A stretch of DNA of 35,878 nt, taken from NCBI GenBank assembly GCA_024278075.1, contig JAJRTW010000079.1:1-35878 (forward strand), read 5' to 3'. Shown in pieces: positions 9,004 to 17,493 of this stretch. A program made the translations under genes and the position numbers. The DNA is from Bacteroidota bacterium. GTDB lineage: Bacteria; Bacteroidota; Ignavibacteria; Kapaibacteriales; UBA2268. Position 1 is the stretch's first letter. Every line of letters begins with the position of its first letter. The notes below the pieces were generated by a model that saw only the letters and a list, made by a program, of their open reading frames with translations, was not told the origin of the DNA and searched no databases.

Positions 9004-9567
9004 TCAAATAATAGTGCTTTCTTCCTTGCAATCGTTTCGAATTATTTCGCCAGGTTGATCGGATGGATTGTCTTCAATGAGATTGCCAAGCTCTCCCTCA
9101 TTTATTTCTAAAACCCCACCCTTGTGCGTGAAAACCAAAAAATTGCCTTTATCCGGATTCTCGACAAATATTTTCGTAATATTTCCAAAAAAATCCTCAA
9201 CCTGGGCGCTCGAACAAGTGGGAAGAAAATCTCTGATAACCCTTGGGTCATAGTAGCGAAAAAACAATCTTTCGCCGTCCTGGTTTTCTACTATTAGCAA
9301 TTTCCTCAGATGTTTGCACACAGCCTGGAAATCTTCGTCGGTATCAAGAAAAATCCCCCAATTATTGCCATATCCATTTCCAATAATCCATCTTTCAGCC
9401 TTCGAGCCTTCGGCACACACCAGCAAATACGGAGCGACATCGGCCAAATTCTTGCGGTTATTTCCCGTATAAAGCGATTCGCTTTCGCCCGCTATTTCCA
9501 AAGCTTTTCGTATTTGAACACCGATTCTCGCAGCATCCAATATACAATATTTTACTGAATTTTTCAA
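9004..9567 (-). CDS. DUF4123-family T6SS effector adaptor (Tap/TEC-type chaperone)
   Basis: The 187-residue protein fits DUF4123 well. It opens with KYCILDAARIG, has SLYTG then LADVAPYLLV at about 31-50, CKHLRKLL at about 84-91, then the diagnostic FRYYDPRV at 103-110 and a following LP...VEDFFGNI. In studied T6SS, DUF4123 proteins bind a specific effector and load it on VgrG or PAAR, and they are encoded next to that effector. Here the neighbours are the OmpA-domain membrane protein (17 bases upstream) and the three-TM Ig-like protein (downstream), while the likely lipase effector is two genes upstream. The client is thus unclear. The tail after residue 165 is acidic and probably disordered. 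Confidence 0.82.
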   Translation of the reverse strand: MKNSVKYCILDAARIGVQIRKALEIAGESESLYTGNNRKNLADVAPYLLVCAEGSKAERWIIGNGYGNNWGIFLDTDEDFQAVCKHLRKLLIVENQDGERLFFRYYDPRVIRDFLPTCSSAQVEDFFGNITKIFVENPDKGNFLVFTHKGGVLEINEGELGNLIEDNPSDQPGEIIRNDCKEESTII

Positions 9568-9584
9568 TAAACCGTCTATAATAT

Positions 9585-10586
9585 TTAGTTTGATATTACT
9601 TTAATTTCCACCCGCCGGTTTTCGCTTCTGCCTTTGGCGGTTTTATTGTCGGCAACCGGCATTAACGAGCCTTTGCCCAAATAGGTAATTCTTGTTGTGT
9701 CAATGCCATTTGCAACAAACCACAGCATTACCGATCGCGCTCTTTCTCTCGACAGCTCCAGATTACTTTTTTCGTTGCCCACATTGTCGGTATGTCCGGT
9801 TATTTGAATTTTCCATTCCTTGAACTCATCGAGTAAGGGTAGCAATATTTCGAGCCTGCTCATGTGTCCGGATTTTATTTGGCTCTGCCCCGACTCGAAT
9901 GAATTTCCCGGCAGCGTTATGTTCTTGACTTTTGGCGGTTCTTTTTTGACTACCGGCGGTGGTGGCGGCGGCGGCGGCTGAGTCCTAAGGGCAAAAAAGA
10001 TAGTAGTGGCAATAACGATAATCCCGACAGCGGCGGCAGTCAAATAAATCCAAAGCTTGCTTTTTGCCGGTGGTGGCGGCGGCGGCGGCGGCGGGACTTC
10101 CTCTTTGGGGCAATCGTCGTCGGCCTCGAACCGGCACCGGAGGCCGGAGGTAAGTTTTGCCGCAATAATTCTTTCACGTGTCGTATATCTCGATGTGCCG
10201 CATGTCAGCGGGTGCAGCTGGCCGGTTGTATGTGATACATGATCGTTGATAATCGGGCCAATCTCACGGATTTTCCTTACTTTTAGCAATATTGCCGGCT
10301 CTTTGCCCTCGAGCCATTTCTCGCCGAACCCGGCTTCGGTGGCCAGAACTTTTTGTATTTCGGTTGAGTTGTCCCTGTCCAGGTTTTCTTCGGGGATTCC
10401 GTCGACTTCGAACAGATGTTTGATGATGTCGTCCTGATACACCGCCAGGTATCTACAGGGTATCAAATGCAGTCCGGCGGGGAATGCTGCCAGGCCGTAT
10501 TTCGAGGCAATTTCCTCAACGTGCTTCCCTGCCGTTATCAGCACATTATTATTGTTCAGGTTCCAGTCTTTTATTCTTTTTCTCAT
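9585..10586 (-). CDS. Inner-membrane protein with cytoplasmic domain and periplasmic OmpA peptidoglycan-binding domain (TssL/TagL-like role)
   Basis: The 333-residue protein has four parts. Residues 1-160 form a cytoplasmic domain of unknown fold. Two proline runs at about 165-173 and 204-211 flank a single TM helix at about 178-200. Residues 222-333 form an OmpA-C domain with the peptidoglycan-binding signature ITGHTDN...LELSRERA and a C-terminal RGRSENRRVEI. In many T6SS, an evolved TssL or a TagL protein anchors the membrane complex to the cell wall with just such a domain. The N-terminal domain does not show the DotU/TssL pattern that I can recognise, so this is an analogue by architecture rather than proven homologue. 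The proline runs probably serve as rigid spacers through the membrane interface. Confidence 0.78.
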   Translation of the reverse strand: MRKRIKDWNLNNNNVLITAGKHVEEIASKYGLAAFPAGLHLIPCRYLAVYQDDIIKHLFEVDGIPEENLDRDNSTEIQKVLATEAGFGEKWLEGKEPAILLKVRKIREIGPIINDHVSHTTGQLHPLTCGTSRYTTRERIIAAKLTSGLRCRFEADDDCPKEEVPPPPPPPPPAKSKLWIYLTAAAVGIIVIATTIFFALRTQPPPPPPPPVVKKEPPKVKNITLPGNSFESGQSQIKSGHMSRLEILLPLLDEFKEWKIQITGHTDNVGNEKSNLELSRERARSVMLWFVANGIDTTRITYLGKGSLMPVADNKTAKGRSENRRVEIKVISN

Positions 10587-10631
10587 AGTATTATTATTTC
10601 ATGGCTGTCGGATTGCCTTTAATTTTGACAA

Positions 10632-10807
10632 GTTAGTAACGTGTCAACTGTAATATGTCATTCCGGACTTGATCCGGAATTCATTTTTATACATCCAAAT
10701 AGCCCGTAAATACTGGATTCTTCACGGAGTTTATCCTGAGCCAGGCCGAAGGGTTCAGAATGACAGCTTAAATGAACCGTCATAGTATGCTTGTCACGTC
10801 ACTATTA
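10632..10807. repeat. MITE-like element, copy A
   Basis: The ends are imperfect inverted repeats: TTAGTAACGTGTCAA on the left and TTGTCACGTCACTA on the right. The terminal 45-50 bases next to the right end reappear, in the opposite orientation, at 30873-30983, with shared core AATGAACCGTCA. The interior carries a perfect hairpin ATTCCGGA-N5-TCCGGAAT at 10660-10680 and a second imperfect palindrome (TTCACGGAG... to ...AATGACAG). No coding capacity is seen. It fills the 244-base gap between the OmpA gene and the lipase gene. Confidence 0.7.
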
Positions 10808-10830
10808 ATTCGCTTTCAATGATAATCATC

Positions 10831-12006
10831 CTACCAGTCTCCGCCCCCGCCAGTGATCTTAACATTTTTAATATTGCATTTTATTTCGTTTCTTCTTATC
10901 CGGCTTAGATCAAAATTGTTAAAAGAAGCTATATAAATCGTATTAATTTCTTCATCTGTCATTGTCGTATTGTCTGGGAAATTCGGATCATTTTCCCAAT
11001 CTGAGATCTCAATAATCTCATCGAAATCTGAAGAAACATAAATCACTTCTTGATTAAAACTTGAGAATTCCGTTATTGAATTGCTAAGTTCCCTCGTTCT
11101 TGTCATGTAGTCGGAATGCCCTGAAGATAGATTATCGAATTTTTCATTTATTATTTTAGGATTATGTTTTCTGTATGCAGCATCGTCACCATATTTGCCA
11201 ATTCCCCCTTTTATGCCTGCTACATTATCATCCGAAGAGTAGTAATTAAATATTTGCCCCGGCATTGGCCTCTCCGGAATTCTAATTTTCTTTACAATAT
11301 TATTTTGAGCATCCATTAATTGATGCTGCGACATTTCATTATTTGCGTCCAATGGGCTTCCCATAAAAATTGCATTATTGATTTGTGCCCCCAATAATAA
11401 TGCCCCTAACGTTATTAAAGTTCCCTGACTATGGGCAATCACGTTAACCGGCACGTTAAAATTATTTGTTTTGTCAATAATATATTTCAATCTAACCGCT
11501 GAATATCCCTGATACAACCTGTCGTAAGCCAGTAATGGGTTCTCAAACATCTGTTGAATTTCATCCGCTGCCTTATAATAATCCCCTCCTTGTTGGTCAT
11601 CCTTATTGTCGCCCCATGTAAACCCAAAATTCTGCCTTATAAAAATAGCTGTAGCAGTATCTCTGCTGCTGGGCAATGATAGTTCTGTTTCCAATCCATC
11701 GAACCATGCAGCGTCGGTATTAACGCCATGGACAAAAATATTTATAGAAGCTAAATATTCCTTTACATCGGCTTCTTCACAGGATTTTATACCAATAGTT
11801 TCACTTTGAGATTTACTTATTACAAATGTCTTTGATTCATCTTTATCCTCAGCGGCTTGTGGAACACCAATGATTAATTTATCACCTGCATATATTTTAT
11901 TCGGATCCTTTATCTTGGGATTGTCCCGCATCAAACGGTCAATGGTAGTGTTATTATTGGCAGCAATCCGGCTTAAGGTATCGCCCGGTTTAATAGTGTA
12001 TCCCAT
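10831..12006 (-). CDS. LysM-alpha/beta-hydrolase protein, candidate T6SS lipase effector
   Basis: The 391-residue protein starts with one LysM domain (residues 1-47: YTIKPGDTLSRIA ... IYAGDKLIIG), a glycan-binding module. An alpha/beta hydrolase domain follows from about residue 85. INIFVHGVN at about 88-96 is the oxyanion-loop strand, AHSQG at 191-195 holds the likely nucleophile Ser193, an Asp lies at 259/260 in YYSSDDN, and a His at 297 in SSGHSDY. This set is typical of lipases and of T6SS phospholipase effectors (Tle proteins); the HGVNTDAAW start recalls Tle3-type enzymes. There is no secretion signal, which fits loading on the spike. The PAAR gene ends 19 bases upstream. I see no immunity gene next to it. 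A structural or cell-wall role cannot be excluded. Confidence 0.8.
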   Translation of the reverse strand: MGYTIKPGDTLSRIAANNNTTIDRLMRDNPKIKDPNKIYAGDKLIIGVPQAAEDKDESKTFVISKSQSETIGIKSCEEADVKEYLASINIFVHGVNTDAAWFDGLETELSLPSSRDTATAIFIRQNFGFTWGDNKDDQQGGDYYKAADEIQQMFENPLLAYDRLYQGYSAVRLKYIIDKTNNFNVPVNVIAHSQGTLITLGALLLGAQINNAIFMGSPLDANNEMSQHQLMDAQNNIVKKIRIPERPMPGQIFNYYSSDDNVAGIKGGIGKYGDDAAYRKHNPKIINEKFDNLSSGHSDYMTRTRELSNSITEFSSFNQEVIYVSSDFDEIIEISDWENDPNFPDNTTMTDEEINTIYIASFNNFDLSRIRRNEIKCNIKNVKITGGGGDW

Positions 12007-12025
12007 TTTTTTCGTTGATTAGTAA

Positions 12026-12541
12026 TTACTTTTTTCTACAAACTTCACATAAGCCAGTTCCATTTTTAGCTGCCTCCAGCAGCGTAATTTTTTGTGCAGT
12101 TACCGCCGCAGCTTCGGGCGCCATATTCTTAATTGCCTGTCGCAGTTTGTTGACAGCTTTGCCAAGGCCCTTGTCCGTGGTGCCCTGTACGTTCACCATA
12201 GCCACAGGCGGCACCACTACTGGCGGCGCTCCCGGGCTCATCTCGCCAATCAGGACTGTCGGCAATCCAACGGCAATCATTCCGCCGTGGGCTGTCATAT
12301 CACCCATTCGCGCAGCCGGCTTGCCGCCAATCAAAACACCCATAGAACCCAACACAATGCTGTCGGGCGGCCCAACGCAGACGCACATATCGCCAACCAC
12401 CGCCGCAGGCTGGCCACCAATCAGCACCGTTGGGACGCATGGCCCCGATACCGGCCCGCCAACATGTGGCACCGGCGGCACTCCCGGCGTTACCATCGGG
12501 CATGTGTGCATATCGCCTATTCTTGCTGCCGGTTTTCCCAT
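12026..12541 (-). CDS. PAAR-domain spike tip protein
   Basis: The 171-residue protein begins MGKPAARIGDMHTCP and repeats the PAAR motif twice more (GQPAAVVGDMCVC and GKPAARMGDMTAHG). These lie on a Gly/Pro-rich beta scaffold with metal-binding His and Cys positions. PAAR proteins cap the VgrG trimer and carry effectors. A C-terminal part from about residue 120 is helical (KGLGKAVNKLRQAI...AAVTAQKITLLEA) and may dock a neighbour. This is a stand-alone tip without a toxin domain. It lies between tssG and the LysM-lipase gene, which suggests that the lipase is its cargo. The gene is GC-rich compared with the lipase gene that follows. Confidence 0.92.
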   Translation of the reverse strand: MGKPAARIGDMHTCPMVTPGVPPVPHVGGPVSGPCVPTVLIGGQPAAVVGDMCVCVGPPDSIVLGSMGVLIGGKPAARMGDMTAHGGMIAVGLPTVLIGEMSPGAPPVVVPPVAMVNVQGTTDKGLGKAVNKLRQAIKNMAPEAAAVTAQKITLLEAAKNGTGLCEVCRKK

Positions 12542-12725
12542 AATTTCTATTCCGTAATTGTATTCGAAAGCCTTTCATAGCGTTGGCTTATTGCAAGCAG
12601 TTTCTCAGGGAGCGTGCCTGCTGAATGCCGTCCTTGTATCTCTTCCGACGGGCTATGGCACTTGGCAATTGAAAGAAATAAGATACCAAATTATTCCTGT
12701 TAATAATCCGGATTTATCTTAAAAT

Positions 12726-13541
12726 CTATTCCATAACAACCACAATTCCAAGCCTGCCGGCACCTATTTTCGATTCGCCGATTCTAAATCCTTTGGTCTC
12801 CAGAACAATGTGTATTCTTGCTTTCATGTAGTAAGGCTCGGCGAAATCGGCAAGTCGTTTTAGTTTTGTGTCGGCGTTGCCTTCCACCGCCCAGGAAGCT
12901 GCCTGAAGCTTAACAAGAGATTTATACGGAATTGGCCCGATGTAAATGTCATTTTCGTTCGAGCGTACACTAAACTCGTATCCGAGAAGAAAGTCCTCTC
13001 CCAACACCGATTTCTCTTTTCCCAGGCTTGAGCGCAGGGCTTCCGGTATATTAATCCTGCCGCTGCCAATCCTCTCCGGCCGTACCGGCACCGCATGGCC
13101 ACATACATGCTCTACCATCGAGCGAATCAGAAGGGCAACGCCATAATGCTTCCCCCTTAGCTCGTGGCCGTGAAGATAATACTTCAGCATAATTTCCTTC
13201 TCGCCGTCCGATAGTGTGCTAATGAAATCCTTACTGCTGCCGGGCATCAGCGTCCGGAGCATGCCGTCTACAAAATAATGCACAAAATTGCGTGTGTTTT
13301 TTATCCGGTCGAGAAAGCCGTCTGCGGCTTTACGGTCCGGCGGGAGCTCAAGGTTTGCAAGGCGGTTCAACTTCCGGCATTCCTGGGCATTCTCGATCAT
13401 CAGCGCCTCTATGGATTGGAAAGCCCTAATGGCCCGCTTAATCGACGGCGAAGAAATCCCGGTGCCGAATATCCCCGGTGGAAATAACTCCATCAAATCC
13501 GGCAGGCCGAATTCTTCCTTTATTTTGTTTGTCTCTTCCAT
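12726..13541 (-). CDS. tssG: T6SS baseplate subunit TssG-like
   Basis: The 271-residue protein has the general TssG plan. An N-terminal helical region is followed by a domain with YLHGHELRGKHYGVALLIRSMVEH, then RINIPEALRSSLGKE and LLGYEFSVRSNENDIYIGPIPYKSLVKLQ. The last part matches the TssG feature of describing a lipocalin-like output domain near the end. It is shorter than proteobacterial TssG (about 300-340). TssG forms the TssF2-TssG wedge triangle with TssK binding. It follows tssF after 32 bases on the same strand, the conserved tssE-F-G order. Identification rests on motif impression and order. Confidence 0.75.
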   Translation of the reverse strand: MEETNKIKEEFGLPDLMELFPPGIFGTGISSPSIKRAIRAFQSIEALMIENAQECRKLNRLANLELPPDRKAADGFLDRIKNTRNFVHYFVDGMLRTLMPGSSKDFISTLSDGEKEIMLKYYLHGHELRGKHYGVALLIRSMVEHVCGHAVPVRPERIGSGRINIPEALRSSLGKEKSVLGEDFLLGYEFSVRSNENDIYIGPIPYKSLVKLQAASWAVEGNADTKLKRLADFAEPYYMKARIHIVLETKGFRIGESKIGAGRLGIVVVME

Positions 13542-13573
13542 GGATTATTCTTCTTCCACAATTTCTTTTCGGG

Positions 13574-15109
13574 TTAATATTGCTTTTGACGATTATCATT
13601 GCCCACCAGCTTCACCTGGAGATAATTCCCGTTAACTGTCTTATTTTTCAGGTAAAGCCCCATTTCCCTTTCGAAATAATTTCGTTCGCTGTCGTTGTTG
13701 ACTATATCGGGGTCTCCGAACGAGACTTTGATTTCGGTAAAGGGAGTGATGAACCCCCTGACGCGTCCGATTTTTTCATTGAATTCGATTTCCTTTGGGT
13801 CGACAATATCGGGCCTTGATGCAAAAGCCGGATAATTTGCTATTGCCGTCCTTAAGTCTTCCTTTGTCAGAAGGCGGGTTCTGCTGGAAAGCATAGATCG
13901 GAAATATTCCCATATTTTTTCTTTGTCGTTAATGCTTTCATTTCCGCCCGACGGCGTTAACGAATGAACCGAACGAATGCTTTCGTCGAGTCCGCGGTAG
14001 AAAGAGAAGGAATTGCCCGCCTGAATAGTCCTGCATTTCGGGTCCAGGTCGTAAACACTATAGTAAATCTTGATATCACCGATTGGTTTCGGGTGCAGGC
14101 GAAGTGTTATGCTGTCGTTGTCATTGTCGGATTCGGTAGTATATTGATGATGGTACGACGGGTCGAGCACAACCGACGAGTCCAGATACTCTGCCGGAGG
14201 GTCGATTCCTGTGTCTTGCACCGAATTAATCATTACACGGTTTTTGTGCAGCCTTAGGTTCGGCAGAGAAAATGAAAGGCCATCGGATGTGCGGCGGAGC
14301 AAATTTTCCTTTTCGATTATGTTCCACATTACAAATGCGTTCATTGTCAGCTTGCGTGATAGATCATTTGCGAATTGGCCCATACCTTCGAATGGCAAGT
14401 TCACCGTGGCCTTAGAGCTATTGCCATTTTTCCGGGCAATAGTTCTTAGCAATGAAAACGGCACCTTCAGGAATTTGCTGTGATACGGAGTATGGAAAAA
14501 ATCCTTTCTTATCTGATACATTCCCGGATAGGCCGAGCGGAAGGGCATTTCAGGCTCGGCAGCCGAATCGGAATAACCGCTCATCTGATAAATCCGGCAG
14601 CGCATCCTCTCGATTAAATAGGGGTCAACACCGCCGCAATAGATATTAATCTCGCCATCGGTATCCTCAATATTGGCATGAAAAACGTTCATATTCAAAA
14701 TCAGCGTATCGCCCCTGGCTTCCACCAATATGTCATTTGTGGACGATGGTGCTATCCACGAAGGGCTTTGAGGCGAAAATAAATGCTGATTCCCCTCGCT
14801 GTCCTGCACGCTGAAGGGAAAGTATTTATCGATTTTCAGGCACTTGGATTCGCTTGCGTTTCGCAGGGTGGCGTGAACGATTACAAAAGCCGGGCCGGGG
14901 AACATCTGGCCGAACAGATGCCGCCGCAAGGATTCGAACAGCCCGTCTGTGTTTCCTTCGTTCCATTGCGAATAGGTTGTCAGCAGAAGTTTCTCCTGCA
15001 CTTCCTTCTGAAAGGCGTCCAGTGTGTCGAGCACAATGTTAATAACAGGGTCGTCCAGGTTGCCCTGGTAATACTCGTAAAACCTTTGCCTCATGTCAAA
15101 AGAGAGCAT
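13574..15109 (-). CDS. tssF: T6SS baseplate subunit TssF-like
   Basis: The 511-residue protein opens with a helical segment MRQRFYEYYQGNL, followed by a long beta-rich region. Near residue 400 it carries SSRTRLLTKEDLRTAIANYP, a pattern shared by TssF and the phage baseplate J wedge family, and then a domain ending in KVSFGDPDI. Proteobacterial TssF is near 580-630 residues, so this is on the short side. TssF is the main wedge protein of the baseplate. The start at 15109 is preceded by AGGATAG at good spacing. Gene order tssE-tssF-tssG supports the call. There is no sign of a frameshift. Confidence 0.75.
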   Translation of the reverse strand: MLSFDMRQRFYEYYQGNLDDPVINIVLDTLDAFQKEVQEKLLLTTYSQWNEGNTDGLFESLRRHLFGQMFPGPAFVIVHATLRNASESKCLKIDKYFPFSVQDSEGNQHLFSPQSPSWIAPSSTNDILVEARGDTLILNMNVFHANIEDTDGEINIYCGGVDPYLIERMRCRIYQMSGYSDSAAEPEMPFRSAYPGMYQIRKDFFHTPYHSKFLKVPFSLLRTIARKNGNSSKATVNLPFEGMGQFANDLSRKLTMNAFVMWNIIEKENLLRRTSDGLSFSLPNLRLHKNRVMINSVQDTGIDPPAEYLDSSVVLDPSYHHQYTTESDNDNDSITLRLHPKPIGDIKIYYSVYDLDPKCRTIQAGNSFSFYRGLDESIRSVHSLTPSGGNESINDKEKIWEYFRSMLSSRTRLLTKEDLRTAIANYPAFASRPDIVDPKEIEFNEKIGRVRGFITPFTEIKVSFGDPDIVNNDSERNYFEREMGLYLKNKTVNGNYLQVKLVGNDNRQKQY

Positions 15110-15138
15110 ATAACTATCCTATGGTTTGATTCTATCGA

Positions 15139-15660
15139 TTAATTTCCCGGGAAGACCGGATATTCCACTTCCTTTATATTCCAGTTGCCAACCGGCAGGC
15201 CAGTTGGTTTTTGCCCGGTATATCTAAATTCGAAAGTGTAAATAAATTCTGAATTTCGAGTTGTAAATTTGATGCCGTTGTGAATTTTCTTCTTTTCATT
15301 TACATTCTTGTCTTTATCGTCCTTAAGCGGATCGCCCAAAATCTCCAGCGAGCGGACGTTGCCGGCCTTGCCAAGCCAATGATTCACTTCGCCAAGTATC
15401 CTCTTTTCAAGCTGGATGCGGTCGTTGGCAGTAAAAACGTCTTTGCCAAGCAACGATGACTCCGGGCCAATAGTTGTAATCTTGGTCCACAGCATTGCAA
15501 TACCGGGCGAGGGCATGGTCAGATATTTGCTGCAACCCGAAAGGATGAACATTCTAATCCGCGATCGCATATAGTCCTTGTCGTCATGGGCCATTTGCAG
15601 TGTCCCGCTTTCGGTAATTTGTAGTGGTAATTGAAAAACCGGCATTCTTTTTCCGTTCAA
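15139..15660 (-). CDS. tssE: T6SS baseplate gp25-like subunit TssE
   Basis: The 173-residue protein has a segment near residues 30-55 that fits the gp25/TssE domain (SRIRMFILSGCSKYLTMPSPG). In gp25-like proteins this region contains I/L-R-x-x-I/L-x-x-x-P/C followed by R-x-x-P-x-x-G. The next helix NDRIQLEKRILGEVNHW and strand VRSLEI also fit. TssE is the small wedge protein that contacts the first sheath ring. The C-terminal part has an insert rich in Asp/Lys (about 111-125) before a final beta strand pair, which is unusual. It overlaps no neighbour: the vgrG stop is one base away upstream. Confidence is moderate. Confidence 0.65.
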   Translation of the reverse strand: MNGKRMPVFQLPLQITESGTLQMAHDDKDYMRSRIRMFILSGCSKYLTMPSPGIAMLWTKITTIGPESSLLGKDVFTANDRIQLEKRILGEVNHWLGKAGNVRSLEILGDPLKDDKDKNVNEKKKIHNGIKFTTRNSEFIYTFEFRYTGQKPTGLPVGNWNIKEVEYPVFPGN

Positions 15661-17493
15661 TTAGTTAATCATAACCGTTCCGCCCTTGATAATATTGGTA
15701 GCGGAAGCCTTGGATTCTATCATTGCAGAGTTCAGAGACAGCTGGGCGCTGGCCTTTATTTCTGCCTTTGCCGATGCCTCCATCTTCAGGTTAGCTCCGG
15801 CCGTTATTTCCTTGTTCGTGCCAATGTCCTCCGAATCGCTTGTGCCAACGGTAGTCTTCCGGCTGCTGGAAACATTCGTGGTCAGATTATTCCCGATAGT
15901 TTCGTCAAGATCATTCACCGCTTCGATAACAATATCCTTTGCTTTGATGTTCAGGCCTTCATCGGCTGTGATGTTTATTGTTTTCGAATGTATATCGATA
16001 ATCCCGCCATCGGATTCGATAGTGATTTTCGGCTCTGCCAGTTCCAGACGGATAATATTTTTATTATCTCTTTGGTGAATAATGATTTCTTCTGAGCCGT
16101 CAGTATCCAGTACGCGAATTACCGATTCCTGCGGGGTTTTAACCACAAGGACTTCCTCGGTGCCGTTGTCGGTCTTAAAGTCCGGTTTATGTTCGCTGTG
16201 GTATAGCGCCCCCAGCACAATCGGCAGCGAGGCATTGCCATGTTCGCATGCAACCAGCACGTGGTCTCCGATTCGAGGCGTAAAGTGGGTGCCATACCCA
16301 ACTCCATTGGCGGTGCTTCCCGCACCGGCCTGAGACATTCTTGCCCACGGCTGAGCTACGCCGTCCAGGTCCCATAAGTATTGGACTTGCACGCGGCCCA
16401 AAGCCTCGGGATCGACATTGTCTGTCACGATAGCCGGCTCCAATATTGTCCTCAAATTTTCATCAGCCGGAGGCTGGACTATTGAGTCTGACGCAATTGC
16501 AGTGAATTCCGCTTCGTACACCTGGTCTTTGAAAACAGCTTTCATTGATGTTACGGTCACTGGACTTTTTAAGATAGTGTGTTCCGGGCAGCTAATCGCC
16601 CTGCCAATCGCTACAAGCGGATTGATAGTAACCCCAGTAACCTCAATCATTTTCCCTGAGGAATATTTTTGTCTGTGGCCCAGGAATTTCTCATAATCCT
16701 GCTTCACCGTAATAGTCTTGTTATAATTATGTTCGGTTATTTTGCTGAAAACCTTTTTCGAATGGTTATACGTCTCTTTCGAATATGGGTGGCCATCGGG
16801 TGAAAGCGGTACTGAATTATATTTCGAATCGGCGGGTGCGCTGTGCCGGGTGTAATCGTAGGGCATTCCCAGCCATTTAGTCCGCTCCAGCTTGCAGTTC
16901 AGATGAATGTCTTTAATAGCTTCAAGGCCAAGCGATATGCTGTCCTTGGTCTCGGTTGTTGGGGAATATGTGAAATCTTCGCCGTCGTGATAAAAGACGC
17001 AACCGTCGAACTGAGCCAGCCTCATCAAGCAGTTGTAATCGGTTTCGTCGTACTGCTGGAAGAACTTAAATTTAGTGCTTTGCGGGGGAGGGTATATGTT
17101 CTGATTGGCCACACCGGCGTCATTAATCAATAATCTTACTATGCCAATAACATCGGTATCGACGAAAGCCCTGTGCTTCTGTGCGGCCGAAAGCAGGAGG
17201 TCCTCGGAAACCGCTTTTAAAATGATCGATGAGGTGGTCGAACTCATTTCGGTTATAGTACCCTTATATTTTTTTTCTGTTGATATCTCGACCCTGTCGT
17301 AAATTGTCAGTTCCAGAATTTCCCCCAGCCAGTCCGAAACAGCGGTTTTAATAATAACGTCGCTTTCGTGGCGGCCAAAACCCAGCTCAAGTTCGATATG
17401 GCAATGTTCAAAAAGAGCCTGTTTGATTTCTGCCCGATAGAACATCAGGCCATGCGCTTTGCCGGCAATGGTTGCTTTTTGAAGAATATCCAT
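15661..17493 (-). CDS. vgrG: Spike protein VgrG (TssI)
   Basis: The 610-residue protein combines a gp27-like part (residues 1-350) with QYDETDYNCLMRLAQFDG at about 147-164. A gp5 OB-fold at about 355-435 follows, with ALGRVQVQYLWD, PRIGDHVLVACEHGN and PIVLGALYH. A C-terminal beta-helix from about 440 holds regular hydrophobic repeats and a Ser/Ala-rich stalk. The last residues end at GGTVMIN with no extra toxin domain, so this is a structural, non-evolved VgrG. It should be trimeric, capped by the PAAR protein (12026-12541). The gene begins the spike-baseplate half of the locus, after a 430-base gap from tssC. Confidence 0.93.
   Translation of the reverse strand: MDILQKATIAGKAHGLMFYRAEIKQALFEHCHIELELGFGRHESDVIIKTAVSDWLGEILELTIYDRVEISTEKKYKGTITEMSSTTSSIILKAVSEDLLLSAAQKHRAFVDTDVIGIVRLLINDAGVANQNIYPPPQSTKFKFFQQYDETDYNCLMRLAQFDGCVFYHDGEDFTYSPTTETKDSISLGLEAIKDIHLNCKLERTKWLGMPYDYTRHSAPADSKYNSVPLSPDGHPYSKETYNHSKKVFSKITEHNYNKTITVKQDYEKFLGHRQKYSSGKMIEVTGVTINPLVAIGRAISCPEHTILKSPVTVTSMKAVFKDQVYEAEFTAIASDSIVQPPADENLRTILEPAIVTDNVDPEALGRVQVQYLWDLDGVAQPWARMSQAGAGSTANGVGYGTHFTPRIGDHVLVACEHGNASLPIVLGALYHSEHKPDFKTDNGTEEVLVVKTPQESVIRVLDTDGSEEIIIHQRDNKNIIRLELAEPKITIESDGGIIDIHSKTINITADEGLNIKAKDIVIEAVNDLDETIGNNLTTNVSSSRKTTVGTSDSEDIGTNKEITAGANLKMEASAKAEIKASAQLSLNSAMIESKASATNIIKGGTVMIN

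Noticed and set aside
12015-12557. Plus-strand reading frame of 180 codons opposite the PAAR gene
   Set aside because: It mirrors the Gly/Pro-rich PAAR sequence, and the minus strand carries three clear PAAR motifs.
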